A stretch of 64,000 nt of DNA from NCBI GenBank assembly GCA_029207755.1, contig JARCOQ010000006.1, positions 24,944,022 through 25,008,021 on the forward strand, in the 5' to 3' direction. Below, piece by piece: positions 1 to 14,100 of this stretch. The translations under genes and the position numbers were made by a program. The stretch comes from Chamaea fasciata (lineage: Eukaryota; Chordata; Aves; Passeriformes; Sylviidae). Under the pieces are notes generated by a model. That model had not been told where the DNA came from and did not search any database. It saw only the letters and a program-made list of their open reading frames with translations. Positions within the stretch are counted from its first letter, which is position 1. The number at the start of each line of letters is the position of its first letter.

Positions 1-1986
1 ATCGATTTTACATTTTTCTGTATAGCTAACTATTTAAATATCTGCAATAACCTCAAATCTTTTGCTCTGAGAAACCACAATCTTCCAGGATCTTCCAATA
101 TCTGTGGGAGAAAAAGGTCCAGCCTTTTCAGCGTACCACACCCCAGCACACCCTCCGGGTGGGAAGTGGCACCCACCATTCCCTGTACCAATTTCTGTTC
201 AGAGAGGACAAAAAGAGACACAAATTTTTCCAGCCTTGTCTGCTATGTGAAAAGCACAGGGGGCTGTCACAGAGAGCAAACCTTCCACAGCAAAACAGCT
301 ACCTGCCATGTTAAACCTTTCTTAGTTTTGGCTTTCTTGTATTAATTTCTCTTTCCATAAAGTTGTGTCTATTTGACAGGTACTCTCTTTCTCCTTCTCC
401 AGAACATTTGCATGCAAGAAAAGTCATCCTACAATCTGTCAAGTGATGGCTTTTGCATGTTTACAAGAAAAGGAGTTCAGAGTTACCTGCAGGGAGCTGT
501 AAATAAGATACTACAAATATTTGTATTTAATCTTGACTAGATGAAGGCTGGTACAGCTGAATTGAGAGCCTGAAAACTTCAGCTTAACCATGATAGAGTT
601 CTAGGTTCATGGTTTATAAAAAGTACTTCTTAAAAAGAAAAAACCGGATACAGAACTAGAAGGATACAAATAGAACAGTTTTTTCCTTTTATAATTATTG
701 TATTGTAACTAGTAAGCATCCACAATGATGTTCAATGATAAGTCAGTCAAAGAAATCTGATGAGATTTCTGCATCAAGGTCTAAAACTATCAAAATTAAT
801 TTTCAATTATTTATTCAAGACTTTAGACTCTCTTCACTAAACTTTTGAGCACTTTCAAATAACATAAAGGTAGGACCCAAGACTTAGATTTTCTTCCATT
901 ACATTTCATTAGGTTACTTAGCCATGCTTGTTTTTGCATACTTTCTCTCTTGGCTCATTAATCTGGCAGGCTTGCTGATGGTCCAGTTTCAGTGGGAAAG
1001 GCAGGGAGTTAAAGTGTGGACTCATGCTTCTGGTAGTAAATGATCTAGTAGGGTGGGAATGGTGTATTCATAACACTATTACTGATGAAAAAAATTAATT
1101 GGTATCTCCAGCTTCCTAAGATACAACTCTCAGCTCTTGACCTTTCCCCCACAAGAGGTCAGACTGCTGTCACTAGTTCTGCTATAAGCATCTGTCCCTG
1201 ATAAGCTCAAAGCTGTGTCCTGTGCAATCTGTGTACCTGTTTATCAAGCTTTATGCGGGGACTACAACTTTTCTACGAGGCAGCACATGAATCCTAAACA
1301 GTCAAACTTAGCAGACTGACGCCATGCAAAACAGGTCAGCCAAGGTGACATTAACACATAATTATCTTTGTATTAGAACTTGCAACACACTTCAGTACTG
1401 TCTGTAGTAAAAGCAGGCTTTTCTGTATTATAGATTTAACTGCTTGAAGTACAGCTTTGGTTGCAAATTTTCTGTCCTATTTTGGGTCTAAAAAAATAAT
1501 TGAATCATTCTCTTAAAAACAAACAAACAAAAACCCCAAACACAAACAAACAAACAAAAAACAACCAAAAACAATGCCAACAACACAAAAAACTCAACAA
1601 AAAAAGCTAAACCAGATTTTCACAATTTTTGTTCATGTAGTAATGACTTCATTTGTTCCATGATGTTAAGTGTCATACTAATAATTGCCCCATGACAGTC
1701 CCTGGAGATGATAGAAAAAAAAATAAAGAAAAAAGAATGTATTTATGTGAACAACAGCAGACCCACAAGACTTGCATCAGGATTTCCATGCTCTACATTG
1801 CTTCCTTGAACTCTGCCGTGCAACTACAGCAGGATTCTCTTACTGCCAATGTTGCAGTGCAAGAGAGAGAATGACCAATGGTCACAATCTAGAGGGGAAT
1901 AAACTGTGGTTAATTTACCCCTTGCTGCACATTTGTATTCTTTGGGAGTACCAGATCCTTCAAGGCTGAAAAAAAGACATTCTTAC
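1..1986 (-). other. GABRG1: GABRG1 intron 7, partial
   Basis: Downstream of exon 7 in the gene's direction. I looked for the TM2-TM3 exon (motifs ITTVLTMTT, YVTAMDLF) in minus-strand frames and did not find it, so the intron is at least 1,986 bases long here. It holds an A/C-rich low-complexity tract near 1516-1612 and nothing else I recognise. Confidence 0.85.
1516..1612. repeat. A/C-rich low-complexity tract
   Basis: Mostly AAAC and AAACAAAC units with interruptions. Confidence 0.85.
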
Positions 1987-2139
1987 CCAGAGAAGTCCTT
2001 GCAGGAACTGCATCCTTATTGATCCAAAATGACACCCATGAAAGAACAACTGTGAGTATACAAGGAATGTATGTCTGAATAGTAAAATATCCCATACGTC
2101 TGCTGAGATCAAAGAATATTGTCATAATAATATAATCAC
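1987..2139 (-). CDS. GABRG1: GABRG1 exon 7: TM1 and start of TM2
   Basis: 153 bp, the usual length. It starts with the rest of the split Gly codon, then [22 protein letters not shown]1 (the [17 protein letters not shown] segment), the TM1-TM2 linker and PARTSL, ending one base into a Gly codon at a GTAAGA donor (1986). The CILTVV form of TM1 fits gamma-1 (or gamma-3); gamma-2 has [18 protein letters not shown] fits gamma-1 or gamma-2 rather than gamma-3. Confidence 0.97.
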
Positions 2140-5100
2140 CTAAAAATTAAAAAAAATATAATTATATGACATCTAATATGGTTTTTGGTTGTATCTTCAT
2201 CTGTTAGTCTTGATCTAAATAGATATTGCACAAAATAAAACCTTGCCTTACCAGACAAGGTATGAGAAATTTCAGTTGTATTCCGTAGCCCTACAAATGC
2301 AAACTGATACAATCTCCAGTATTTTGGATCTGCCACTTCAACAGAGGTTTTCTTCCATTTGTATTCAATTTCATTTCTGGGATATCCATCTAGAATAAAA
2401 CAAAACAAATCAAACATTCAGCCATAGAACGTGCCAAAGCATGTTTCCTGATCTCTGAAGTTACTTATAAACTAAACCAGGGCTATAAATAAAGTGGATC
2501 TTAGACCATCTATTATCCTCCTGATACACTTAAAATTTCATCACAAAATATATGGCCTCAATTTTAAGGCTAGGTAAATGTAAGATCAATCAAAAACTGT
2601 GTAAATACAAATATTTAGAAAATATCTACATGGCATTCTCGAACTCCAGTAACAAAAAACTGGCTCAGAATCATCATGATTAAAATGTAAATGTCATTAC
2701 ATTTATCATTAAATGATCAAAAAGATCTTAAAAGTACAGATACTTACTAGTACATAATTTAATGGTTTAGGGAAAACCTCCTCAGAGGAGGCTGTAACAA
2801 GGTGGGAGTTGGCCTCTTCTCCCATGCAGCCAGCAACAGGATGGGAGGTCATGGCCTCATGTCTGCATCAGGGGAGGTTCAGGCTGGATACCAGGAAGAA
2901 TTTCTTCGCTGAAAGGTTGCGAAGCATTGGAATGGGCTGCCCAGGGAGATGGTGGAGTCACCATCCCTGGAGGTGCTCAAGAAATGACTGGACGTGGCAT
3001 TTTGTGCTATGGTTTAGTTGAGAAGTTTGTGTTCAGTCATGGGTTTAACTGGATGATCCTAGAGTTTTTCTCCAACCTGAATGATTCTATGATTACAATA
3101 GCACAATTCCCTAGGACTTTATTTTTTTTTTTTAATAAACATAGTTTACAACAAAAAGATAGAGCCTGAAGGTTGGGGTTTTGCTCGTATAATGTAAGTT
3201 CCACTGAAAGGAAAAGGACTCCTTATACTGATTCAGCATTTAGAGGAGCAGGTTGAAGAAAACATACCTTATTTTTCCTTTTAAGCATACCATATGGAAC
3301 TAATTTTAAGCTGACAAGTCTTGCAGGCATAAGAAAAAAAAGTTTTTTCCATTTTTTCCAGGACAATGCATTTCCATTAACTGGAATAGGCATTGTATTA
3401 GACTACCAAGCAATAAGATTATTTTCAAAGTAGCAAAAAATGCATGTGATTCAACTCATTCATTAGCATGTTAAATAATGAAAAAATATAGTTGAAACAT
3501 GAATGGTCAGTTCCTTGTTTTGCCACAAGGCCTTAAAAAGTAAACATTTGCTCTCCTGATGCCAAAATTTAAGTAAATTTAAAGCCTGAATGTAAAGAGG
3601 ACAAAAAAGTGTTTTACCACTTACAGCTTGAAAACTCCAGAGGACAAGAGTGTTCATCCATAGGAAAATTATGAAGCTGAAGATAACATTCAGCATTAAT
3701 TGTCAACCTAATTAGAAAAGGAAAGGGGAAAAAAAAGAAAATAGGCCATATTCAAGAATTTAGACACTTCAGAGTACATAGTAAAGAACATGCACAGAAA
3801 TAAATTTTGCTAATTAATGGATATTATGAATAGCCTCCTCTGTGTCAGAAAAACAACATCCAGCATTAACACCAAAAAACAAAAAAAGAATTATTATTTC
3901 ATGCAACTTGAGATCTGTTGTTTCAGCTGGTATTTTGAGCCATTTCAAAAATTTCATTTCATGAAGGGAGCACCCTTTAGCTTTACAAGAAATAGGGGAT
4001 AAAAAGAAGGGTCTGAAGACAGGGGAAGGAGAGGACCTTATGATAGCACATAAGGAAGTTTTTGTAGAATACATTTATCAAGTCAAATTGCATTTGGCAT
4101 CATTGCATCTGGTGGCTTCACATAAGAGAAAAACTGGGGGGGGACATTGGACTTGCTCTATACTGATGAAAACAGTTCTGGTGAATAGAGTATTTGGATA
4201 GGAAAAAGCAGACTTTGTTTCTACTTATTTAATGTCTAAAGCGTTCAAATAATTCACAACATATAAACTTGTTAGTACTGGTTTAGGACTCATAATTGTC
4301 TGAACTAAATCACTTTCTGCTTTTAAAAATGTTATCACAGATTGCCTCAGGTCCTCCAAGCAATAAGTGCAAAACTCAGTTCTGCTACCTTTCACTAGAA
4401 AGCCAAAGGGCTAGACTCCAAACTGACTTCTTTGCATTTAAAATACCTACTCCTTTGTTAGCGACACTGTGTAGAAAGTCAGAATGTCTTCTTAAATCAA
4501 CTTTAAAAATTGCCATAATGCTCACATACTTGACTGTGTGCAATGCTTACACATTAGACAAGAAAGGATGGGAAAAGACTCTGAGACAAGCTGCCACATA
4601 GTTTTATAAGTGTCTGAACAAAGTATTTATTCTACACAAGCTGCCACTATGACGTGACCAAAGGTTTATTAGGAAAAGTGTATTTCTTAGCACACACTGT
4701 GGGAGAAAGGAAGAAAGACCCTTACCCACACTTTTAAGCAGAATACTCACTGTGGAGATGCTTTTCTAATTTGTCAATTATGATTTATCCATTTATTGCC
4801 TTCACTTTCCATTTTCAATTTTTGAATAGTTAAACACTCAAAGAAAACAAGCTGAGCCTTATGTTAGAAGCACCACAACTAGATCTGGAATCACTGATGA
4901 TGCAATGAACAGACCATGGGCTACCCTCAGAGGAAATGCAGTAAGGCTGATTAACATTTTCACCACATCTGCCCCCCGAATTACCAACAAAGAAAGAGCG
5001 GTGATACAGGGGTGCCCATGAACCTGAAGCACTGTCAGATCATATTATTGTTCCTTCAATAAGCGAGCTATGAACCCTACAATGTTGTTTTACCTTAGGT

Positions 5101-8100
5101 CAAATTCAGTCCATATCCTCACCCATTCTGATGTTTGAGTGTTGCAGTGCTGGGTGAAAGCTTGTTCTGCTCTTCCATTACGAGCAGAACACACTGCACT
5201 TTATTTCTCATACTCTGACACAGTAATTCTAACCTATTGTTCTGTGAGGGCTACATGATTTTTTTGCTCATATTTATTCCCTTCTGTTACTTTGAATCTC
5301 TTTAGAAAAAATTTTGCATTGAAAATGAATGAACAATGGAAGGGTAAAGTCCAAGTATGACTCTACAATTGCTAACTAGAAAAAAAATTAGCATGTCAAC
5401 AGAAGGGGGTCTCTAGAGGCTTTTATAAACACCAACTGGCATAATAAACCATTTAAAAATGTTCTTCAGAGATGTCTGTATGCTCTCAAATAATGCATAC
5501 TAGGAAAAAAATTCAGTGAAGAGAACCCTTGTAAAGCATTCTAATTCTTCTTACATGCAATACAGGAGAAACTTATAAATTGTTCATGCAGAATAGACTG
5601 CATATGAACACAGCACAAATTATTGTGGAGAAAGTAATTAAAAGTGCCGCATTTGTTTTGAATAGATACATAAATAAATAAATAAACTCTAAGGAGCAAA
5701 ATCATCTTTATGGTATCCTGTGCATAGACTATTTCTTGATCAGCTCCTGACTTACTACAAGATTTTTTCAGCATATTTAAAAAATATGACAGAGATGACC
5801 CTAAAATACTTTCTAGTAGACTACAGCAGTTCAAGAATTGTTTGAAAAGTGACTCAAAAAATAATACAGATAGCCTTAACCTTAAAAGCAGCACAGGCAT
5901 CTTCCATTTGCCAAGAAGAATTATCACCAACATGTTTACTTATGCCTACTTTGCATGAACAGATCTGTTGATTTTAATAACTTGCAAGTGTAAATATGTT
6001 AAGAAGTACATGCAGGACTGGGGCCTTAGCTTTGATCAAACTTCTTATAATTTTTATTATTTGAAGCATTTAATATTTTACCTACAGAATATAATTTGGT
6101 GGAAATTAGATTATGAAGTATCTAGACCAAAAATAATTTATCTGCAGTATATTAGTGACAGATCAACATGAGGCTATATACTGTATAACACCCTTTTTTA
6201 AATCTTGCCTGTACCTAAATAAGACCAAAAATTGCTATCCTCTTCCATTGTCCTTAGGCAATTATCTCTGCATTATATTTCAATACAACGAATTTAATCT
6301 TTTTCATGATTGAATGATGTTTTTTATTTTCTTGTTTAATCAATTTCTTGCAAATTCCTGTGGTCCGTAACAAAAGAGATACCAGGAATTTGATTCATAT
6401 TCACTATTTTCATATTCCTGTTCATAACAGGGTTTTGGGTTTTTTTCCACCCAAATAACAAAAACCCACCTTAGAGTATATAATACTCTTCCATCACTCC
6501 AGATTCGAAGCAAACGATTTGGAGTTGTTATCCAGTGAGCATCAGATTTCCTTGAGTTCCGGAAGAAAGTGTCTGGAATCCAAATTTTTCCAACCATATT
6601 GCTATTAAGCATAAGCACCTTCATTGAGCTGTTAAACTTTAGACGACTGTCATACCAAGTTTGGGCAAAAATTATATCTATAGTGTATTCCTAAAAACAG
6701 AGAAACAACCATAACTATGTTTATGTTTACCAAAGTCTGCAAGTCAACTGTTTTCTGACTCATACAGAAATCCGAAGCCACTTCCTCTATTCTCTTTTGT
6801 ATTACCATTTGCATAGCAGACAGCAGCCAGGGAACACAGAATGAGAGACAGAAGATGCACACAGCCTTCTGTCCCCACCTCCTCTCCCCTGACAGACACT
6901 GATTACTTCAGGAAAAAGATGCAAGTGTAACTTGGAGGTTCCCGCACAGTGAAATCACCTCTGGGGGCCCTGGACAGAAATTTAAGGGCAACCATAGTAT
7001 TTCAGGCTTAGACTATGTCTGTTAAGACAGATGTTCTATGTATTTTAAGAACCAAAGAGAACAAGCTTTCTATATTTTCCCCCAAACTTCAACTCACAAT
7101 TTAACATTTTTCAAGAAATTTCAGATTACGAAGAATTCACAAATATGTGGAAATTAAACATGACAGTTTACAGAACTATCTGTTACCATCTGCCTTATAT
7201 ACCTACCAACACACACACAAAAGTACACAAAATCATAATCAAGAAGGAAATTTCCCTAAAGACATTCCACTTTACCTATTAAAGCCGTAAGGAAGCTCTT
7301 TCTGTAATAGAAAATCAAATTCCTCTGTAGACTTAAGGCCAGAAAAGAAAGATGAAAAACAAAATAAATAAATAAAAGGAAACCCCTTTTCATGACATAA
7401 GTAAAACTTGAAGGAGATAAGCAATACAGATGCACAAAAGAGCTCTGCTTTTTGAAGAATCCAGCCAGCTGTTTCTGCACTTCAGACAAAGGGGTAAAGC
7501 AGAAGCTGTCCATGTTGTCAGAGCTCTAGATCATTCTCCGACCTTAATGGCAACAATCTCACTGCCCGGTGGCAGAGGTGATCTTTCCAGCACGCTGCCC
7601 CAGGAGGGCTTCAATGGGTAACTCAGTGTCTCCCCTGCAGGGAAGGAGCTGGAGACCAGACTGAAACACTTGGTGTTGGTTGTTCACATCTCAGTTATGG
7701 ATTGAATGGACAGGCAAAAGTGAGGAAGAGACGGTGTTCACATTCTTGCTTGAGCCAACGGGGTTAACACTAGTTTACTTGGTCAATAAAATGCATAGAA
7801 ATTCTGTTCTTAAATAAAATCTGAAGGGCTCATTCATTGGAGTGGATTTTTTTGTTCGTTTTCCTTTTAAGCAATCACAGCAGCCAACTGTACTAGTTAC
7901 AGATTCCTCACTAATTTCAGCAACTGATGCCACCCATCTCAGGAAAGTTTGAGAAATTTGGCACATCATCCTTGAGAAGTACCAAGGTAGATATTCTAGA
8001 ACTGTCTTAACCTCTCTTAATTTTCCCACCTCTCCAGATGGGAGAAGTGCAAGTTCAGGAAACAGATATGCTAGAGGGAGCTTGCTCTGTGATGTATGGC

Positions 8101-11100
8101 AGATGAATTATCACCTCAACTGGGGTAATTCAGTGTTGTTCAAAGGTTATGAACTACTATTGCATGAGGCAAACAGTGGAGAGACATAGAGAACAAAAAG
8201 ACTATAAAAAATGCATTTTTTTGGTGACTTTGTTCTAAAACTCTGCTTATTTCTTGAGAGTCACTGCCACCAGAGGAAGACTCTGCAGGTCAAAACAAGT
8301 CCTTGTTTTTTTGTGGGGTTTTTTTGGGTTTTTTTGTTTGTTTGTTTAGTTGGTTGGGTTTTTTTTGGTTTTTTTTTTTTGTAATTTCCAGAATTCCATA
8401 TAGCTGTGAAAACCTGGAACTGTTTAACCTTAAAATTCAGCTTACTGTGCTCATTTGTAGTGGTTACAACTGAAAATGAAACATCTTGCTTTAGTATAAA
8501 GGAGAGCCCAAGGCAGGGCACCGGGGAAGAGTTTTAATGGACATTACTGGAACAGAATGAACAAAGATTTACAAATTGCCTTTACAGTACAAATAGGAGA
8601 AAAACAAAAGAAGTGAGTGAAATCAACCAGCATGATGAAACGTACAAAAAGTGAAGACTGTCTGAGTTTGAAGGTACTACTCTAAGCAGCTACTTCACAG
8701 TAGCAATGCCTGGTTGGAGAAAATAAATTATCAAAGTCATTATAGTAAAATCCACCCAAGCAAGAAAACAGAGCTTGTCATAGGATACCAACCACCCTAA
8801 TAAATTAGATTAAAAAAGGAAGATTATTTTGAACACAGAAAACAAGGGAATGGCCTCAGTGGCTTCAGATGTTTGTATTTTTTTACCTTTCAGTATTAAA
8901 TGTGCAAGTTTGTATCCTGTAAAATCCAAACAGCAGCACTGTGCTGGCTACGAAGAAAAAAACTAATTCTATCCCACAAGAAACCAGCATGCCATGTATT
9001 TGAGGAGATGTTTATAAAACTTCTAGGGAAAAAAAAAAAAACAAAAACAACAACAACAACAACAAAAAACCAAGAACAATTCTTCATGGTACATTGATAA
9101 CTGTTCAAAAATAACCCACTGCACAATATTTTAATATCAGAAAATTAGTAACTGCTTGTTTACAAGTGTCTTGCTGAATGTCAAATGAGATCCAAGTGCT
9201 AGCCTCTGGTAACACACCTGAAGAGACTTATCTCCATTTATAAGCTCACACTTCTGCACTCAGACATCTCTCTCCCTCTCCCTCTGGAATCAGCCAACTA
9301 CAGGCGTAACCCTACCATTCACCCCCCATGAAAGACACAGACTTGCAGCCTCATGGTGGGTGGCAGCAGCAGCTCACCCTGCTCTTCAGCAGGGACCCAG
9401 AGACAATGCTCTGATTTCACCCACGAACACTTATTCCACTTTAACCATCTGCCTTGGTGACATTACTACCTACTTCTTCAGCATATCTTATTTATCCTAT
9501 GCCTCCCTGAGACCTCTCTGTCTTTGAGGGTCCATAATATATCCTGAGGCAGCACACGTTCTTCACAAAATGCATCTTTAGCCCAAAATATTTCCTATTT
9601 CCTTTTAAGAAGGAGAAATCTGGGTCCCTAAAATTTTTAAAAGGTTAGGTAGAAAAATCACTATACTGTCTGTTCTGAGAGTACTTTGTTTCTAAAGAAG
9701 ATGAATAAAAGCCCTACCTTTTTTTTCAGAGATTGCTTGCTTACACAACAGCAACAAGATTTATACAATATTCTTTTAGTGCAACAAATCTTTCTAGCCA
9801 ACTGTTTTGCTTTCCTAGTTTTTTTACAAAATTTAAAATTAACACTCTAATCACTTCTACTAGTCTTTCATGAAACTCACCATTTAATGCCACTGTGCAA
9901 CCATAAAAATTGGTTTACTACTCTCTCTTTCTAATTACACTAATGACGAAATAGCCATGCAGAATAAAAGTAGAATGCATCTATGGCTGCATTAGTTACA
10001 GCCATAGCAGAATGCGTGCTTATTCATATTTAGCCTCACAGGGTTCAAGAACAATGGCACATATTGGCTCATATCTGGCATTTGATTAAATCGCTGAGTA
10101 CCTTTTTTCACAGCTGGCATGAAGTGCCCACCTGCCTAACTACTTACAGGTAACTTCAATCCTTCCCCATCTCTTTCCTCTCTAAAAGATTGTAACAAAT
10201 TCCAAAGGCTGGGAACAGTGTGACTAATCAGAGATTACCATTAAAGGGCCAGGCAGGGCACAAACTGTGACAACTGACAAATAGATTCATAGCTTGAGTG
10301 AAAATCATTTAATATATAAAAGTAATTTCTTCAAACAAAGTAAAAACAGCTACTGAAGGGGGATAAATAGAATCCTGAATATGTTTCATTGTCATTAACA
10401 GGTCAATTAGAGTCAGACTTGAAAATAGGTCAGTGGATTGCCCTTTTTTTTTTTTGTAATGGAAAGCTGTGAAAGAAAGAGAGGCAGATATCATCTAACA
10501 TAATTGATTATCAATATAAACTGCATCACACAAATGCCAATGTAATATCAATAAGGGTAGGAAAAAACCTAGCCAAGAAGAAAAAGGAATTCTTGGATAT
10601 TTTCTATGACAGTCAAACAACTGATTTGATATTCCACAATAAAAAAATATTGTGGACAAGGCAAGAAACAAGTAGCTAAATTGTTGGCTGGATTATGTTA
10701 AATGCAGCCCATTTTGTTTGATGCAGCCCATTTTGTTTGACAACAGGAGAATGTGGCCTAGTTTCATGAGGCCAAACAGAAAATCAAGGAAGAGTCCCAA
10801 AACCAAACTCAGAAACAGAAAACAATAAAAAACATATTAATATTGTTTCAATATTTGTTCAGAAACCCAACCCAGCTTATCTTCCTGATACAAAATGTTT
10901 TGTGAAGGGCACCTCAAGGTTCCTGTAATAGCACATTCCAATATCTGTTTCATATGCAGCTCCTCTAAGCAGTTCAACTAACAAGTTGACATGACTTCAG
11001 TCAGTTATTTTATCATTCTACTCAGCATTCAAATTCCTTAAACTGGAATTCAGTGTAAGTGTGGCAGGGAATTTTTCAGAAAAAATTAAGAAGGGGAAAC

Positions 11101-14100
11101 TAAGGAAAGCATTCTTCCAATCTATAGGTTTCCACAATAAGAGATGTGATTTAATACCAAATATCAGTTTAGTATTTTGATGAAAAGATTTAAAAAAAAA
11201 AAAATCATAGACAAAACCAGTAACCACACACTCTCCTAAGAAGTAAGCACAAAATAAAGCATCAAGCAGTAGTCAATTGATCTTCATCTTCCCAGGGTGC
11301 TGCCAATAAACACTCATAACCTTTACCTTTTCCCTCACCCAAATTTCTTTGGACATCAATAAGGGGCTATAAAGTAATTAATTAAAATACCTATTAAAAT
11401 AACCTATTCTTGATGTATAACCTCTCTTTAAAAAATGTTGAAAATGTGGCTACTGTCCCTGGCAGGTTACTTAAAAAGCCCTTTAAAGAGATTTTTTGAA
11501 CTGCTTCAGGGCCAACGATGGTTTCAGAACTTAATCCCCATGGCTGAGACCAAAGCAAAAGTAAAATTTCTTGGTTTAGTAAACCATTTTAGTTTTCTCT
11601 CTAAAGCACTCTGAACTTACTGACCTTAGGGTGAAACCTAATATATCCAACAAACCAGAGTGCTTCTGACACGTACCTGTAATATTACATTAATGATACT
11701 GCAGCCATGGAAGAGGTGAGGGCTGCAGGAAATGCAGTGAACAGAAGTGCACAGCGTCTGCTTCCAGAGTCTTTTAATCAGTCAGATTGCTATAATTGTA
11801 CAGATAATCACACTGGAGGATGCTATGAGAACATATGCACAGGGTAAGTGGAAATACAACAAACCATATCTACAGAAGGTGAGGAAGTACAGCAAGACCT
11901 ACATAGTCACAATTCAGAAAAAAATCCCACTCTTCACATCACAATTTGGCATCTGCGCTAATCTAGTCCTTATTTTGAACATGCAAATTGACAGATGCAA
12001 ACGACAATATGAATAAAAGGCAAGACTTTTTTCACTGCTTTGTAGATTACAAACTATCATTAAAATCTTGCCAATAGTGAAAAGATTATCTAGAAAAATA
12101 ACTAAAGCACTTCAACAAAATCTCTGCTTTTATTTCATCAGCTTAGATTTTGGTCATTTGAAGAGAACCTAAAGAGAGGAAGCAGAAAAGTTTTACACAT
12201 AATCTATATACATTCTCATGGTAAAAATTATATAAAAAGTTTTGATTTACTTTTCAATAGAAACTTGTATATTTCAGCCAGTAGCTCTCATGAACAAACA
12301 TTAAACTCTAGAAAGAACTAGAGAACTCAGAACAAAACACAACAAAAACCCATAATAACAACTATCAAAAAACCCAAAAAAACTGAAACAAAAAAAACTG
12401 ACCAAACAAAAAATTCTCCACAAAAATAAAAAAAAAAACCAACCACCAAACATATGCAAATACATATACATCAAAAACCCTGGAATACATGGATTAAGGA
12501 TTTGGCTTAGGGATTGTCAATAGTGATTTATCAGCTCCATTGACCGTACTTTCTAAATTAAGCAGCTACATTTACCTTCTTGTAATTAAGAGACGCTCTA
12601 GCCAAAATTGGACTTACAGGCAACTTTAACCACAAAGCCATACATTACTCAAGCATACACGGTTTTGTAGTTTCCCTTTATAAATAAAGGGAATACTTCA
12701 CATTCAGTATGGTGTAACTGTTCTCAAAGCAAGACTAATTGCACAGTTACTGTTTGGTCTTTAACGTACATGGTTTTCCTGCCATGGCTCAAAATCCCAA
12801 CACTGACGGCAAACAGACTTATCTGTGGCTTGGTTTCTACTCTGCAACTCCTGTAAAATACATGATCCTACATGAAATACAGCACACCTATTTGTTTTTC
12901 TGGTTGACGAGGCAGAAATCAGCTCCAAATATCAATCATCTGCTACACTATACAAGACACATAAGAGCATGTGCAAACATCAAGATCTTCCTAAAATGAG
13001 CCTCTGCTTACTTAGTGGTCACAAGAACCTGTTGTGGGGATAAACCTCTACAATAGAAACACCACTGTTATTCAAAAAGGCAACATCTCAATTAGCATTT
13101 ACTGTATGCTGATGACTGACATAGCCCAAGAAAAAGTGTTTGAAACATGCATTCTCCGTGGTGGTCTAAATAAGCAGCACCCAGATGTGAAAGACTCAGT
13201 GAACTTTAAATTGGGCAAAACCAGAAGAAAGTGGAAGCCAAGATCAACAGGCAGTGAAGTTGCATTCACTTATTTAAAAAGCATATTCTATTTCTCAATG
13301 GCTACTTGGTCAGTGTTGTCATCCCTACTGCCAAGGGAGCAAGGCAGCACTCTTTCCAGGGGTAGGGTTACTTTCTTGGTCAGCTTGGAGGTGCAGCTGC
13401 ACGACAAGGCTTCCAGACTGTCCCCCTCTCAGCAAAGTTAAATTCTTGTAGTATGCGCCCTGAGGAGAAAAGCCCATCTGTAGCTGCCTGGCTTTTTAAG
13501 AGAGAATGAAGTTTTTTAGCGTCAGCACAGATCTTCACAGCAGCCCTTGTAGGGGCCAGTGAATTACAGTAGTTTTTGCTGGTACACAGCTAATGAAAAC
13601 CTCTGATAAGAGCCATTGCTGAGGTCAGCCTCTAAAGCAACAAGCTGTTACAAGCTATGGCAATAATCAAAGCACACCCTCTGCCTCTCTTCTCCCAAAC
13701 CCAGTTCAACTCTAGGCCAGCAGAATTATACACACAACTGGAACGCAGCACCTATGTCCATATAGACAGACAGATAAGGAATTAATAACTAAGAACAGGT
13801 GTGTGGTGTTCTTCAAAACATTTATCTTATAGCTGGCACAGGGATAAGAGATACAGACAAAAAATTAAATGCATCTTGTCTTAGCTGCAGACATAAGGGA
13901 CACAGCATGGCTGAAGAAGACAGAAAGTATTTGGAGAGGATATTAGGGCACAGGAAGTAATGATAAACCACACATCAGAGTAGACAGGTAGTCTATGCTG
14001 CTTTGGGGTGAAAAGAAAGAGTAAATTGCTGTTTGGGTTAGCTTTAACACTAGTCAATACCTTTACCTTATCAATGAAATGCTATGTAATACTTACATTT

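Noticed and set aside
1..1986. Possible GABRG1 exon 8 (TM2-TM3) in the left edge
   Set aside because: Minus-strand frames show no ITTVLTMTT or YVTAMDLF motif, so the exon must lie outside the window.
1987..6690. Alternative identity as GABRG2, GABRG3 or avian GABRG4
   Set aside because: The exon 2 acidic start, [22 protein letters not shown] and CILTVVLSW all fit gamma-1 as recalled. Gamma-2 differs at each, and gamma-3 has KKDATPARTALG in place of [12 protein letters not shown]. Gamma-4 could not be compared directly.
13034..13441. 135-codon plus-strand open frame in intron 3
   Set aside because: No recognisable motif or homology; composition looks random.
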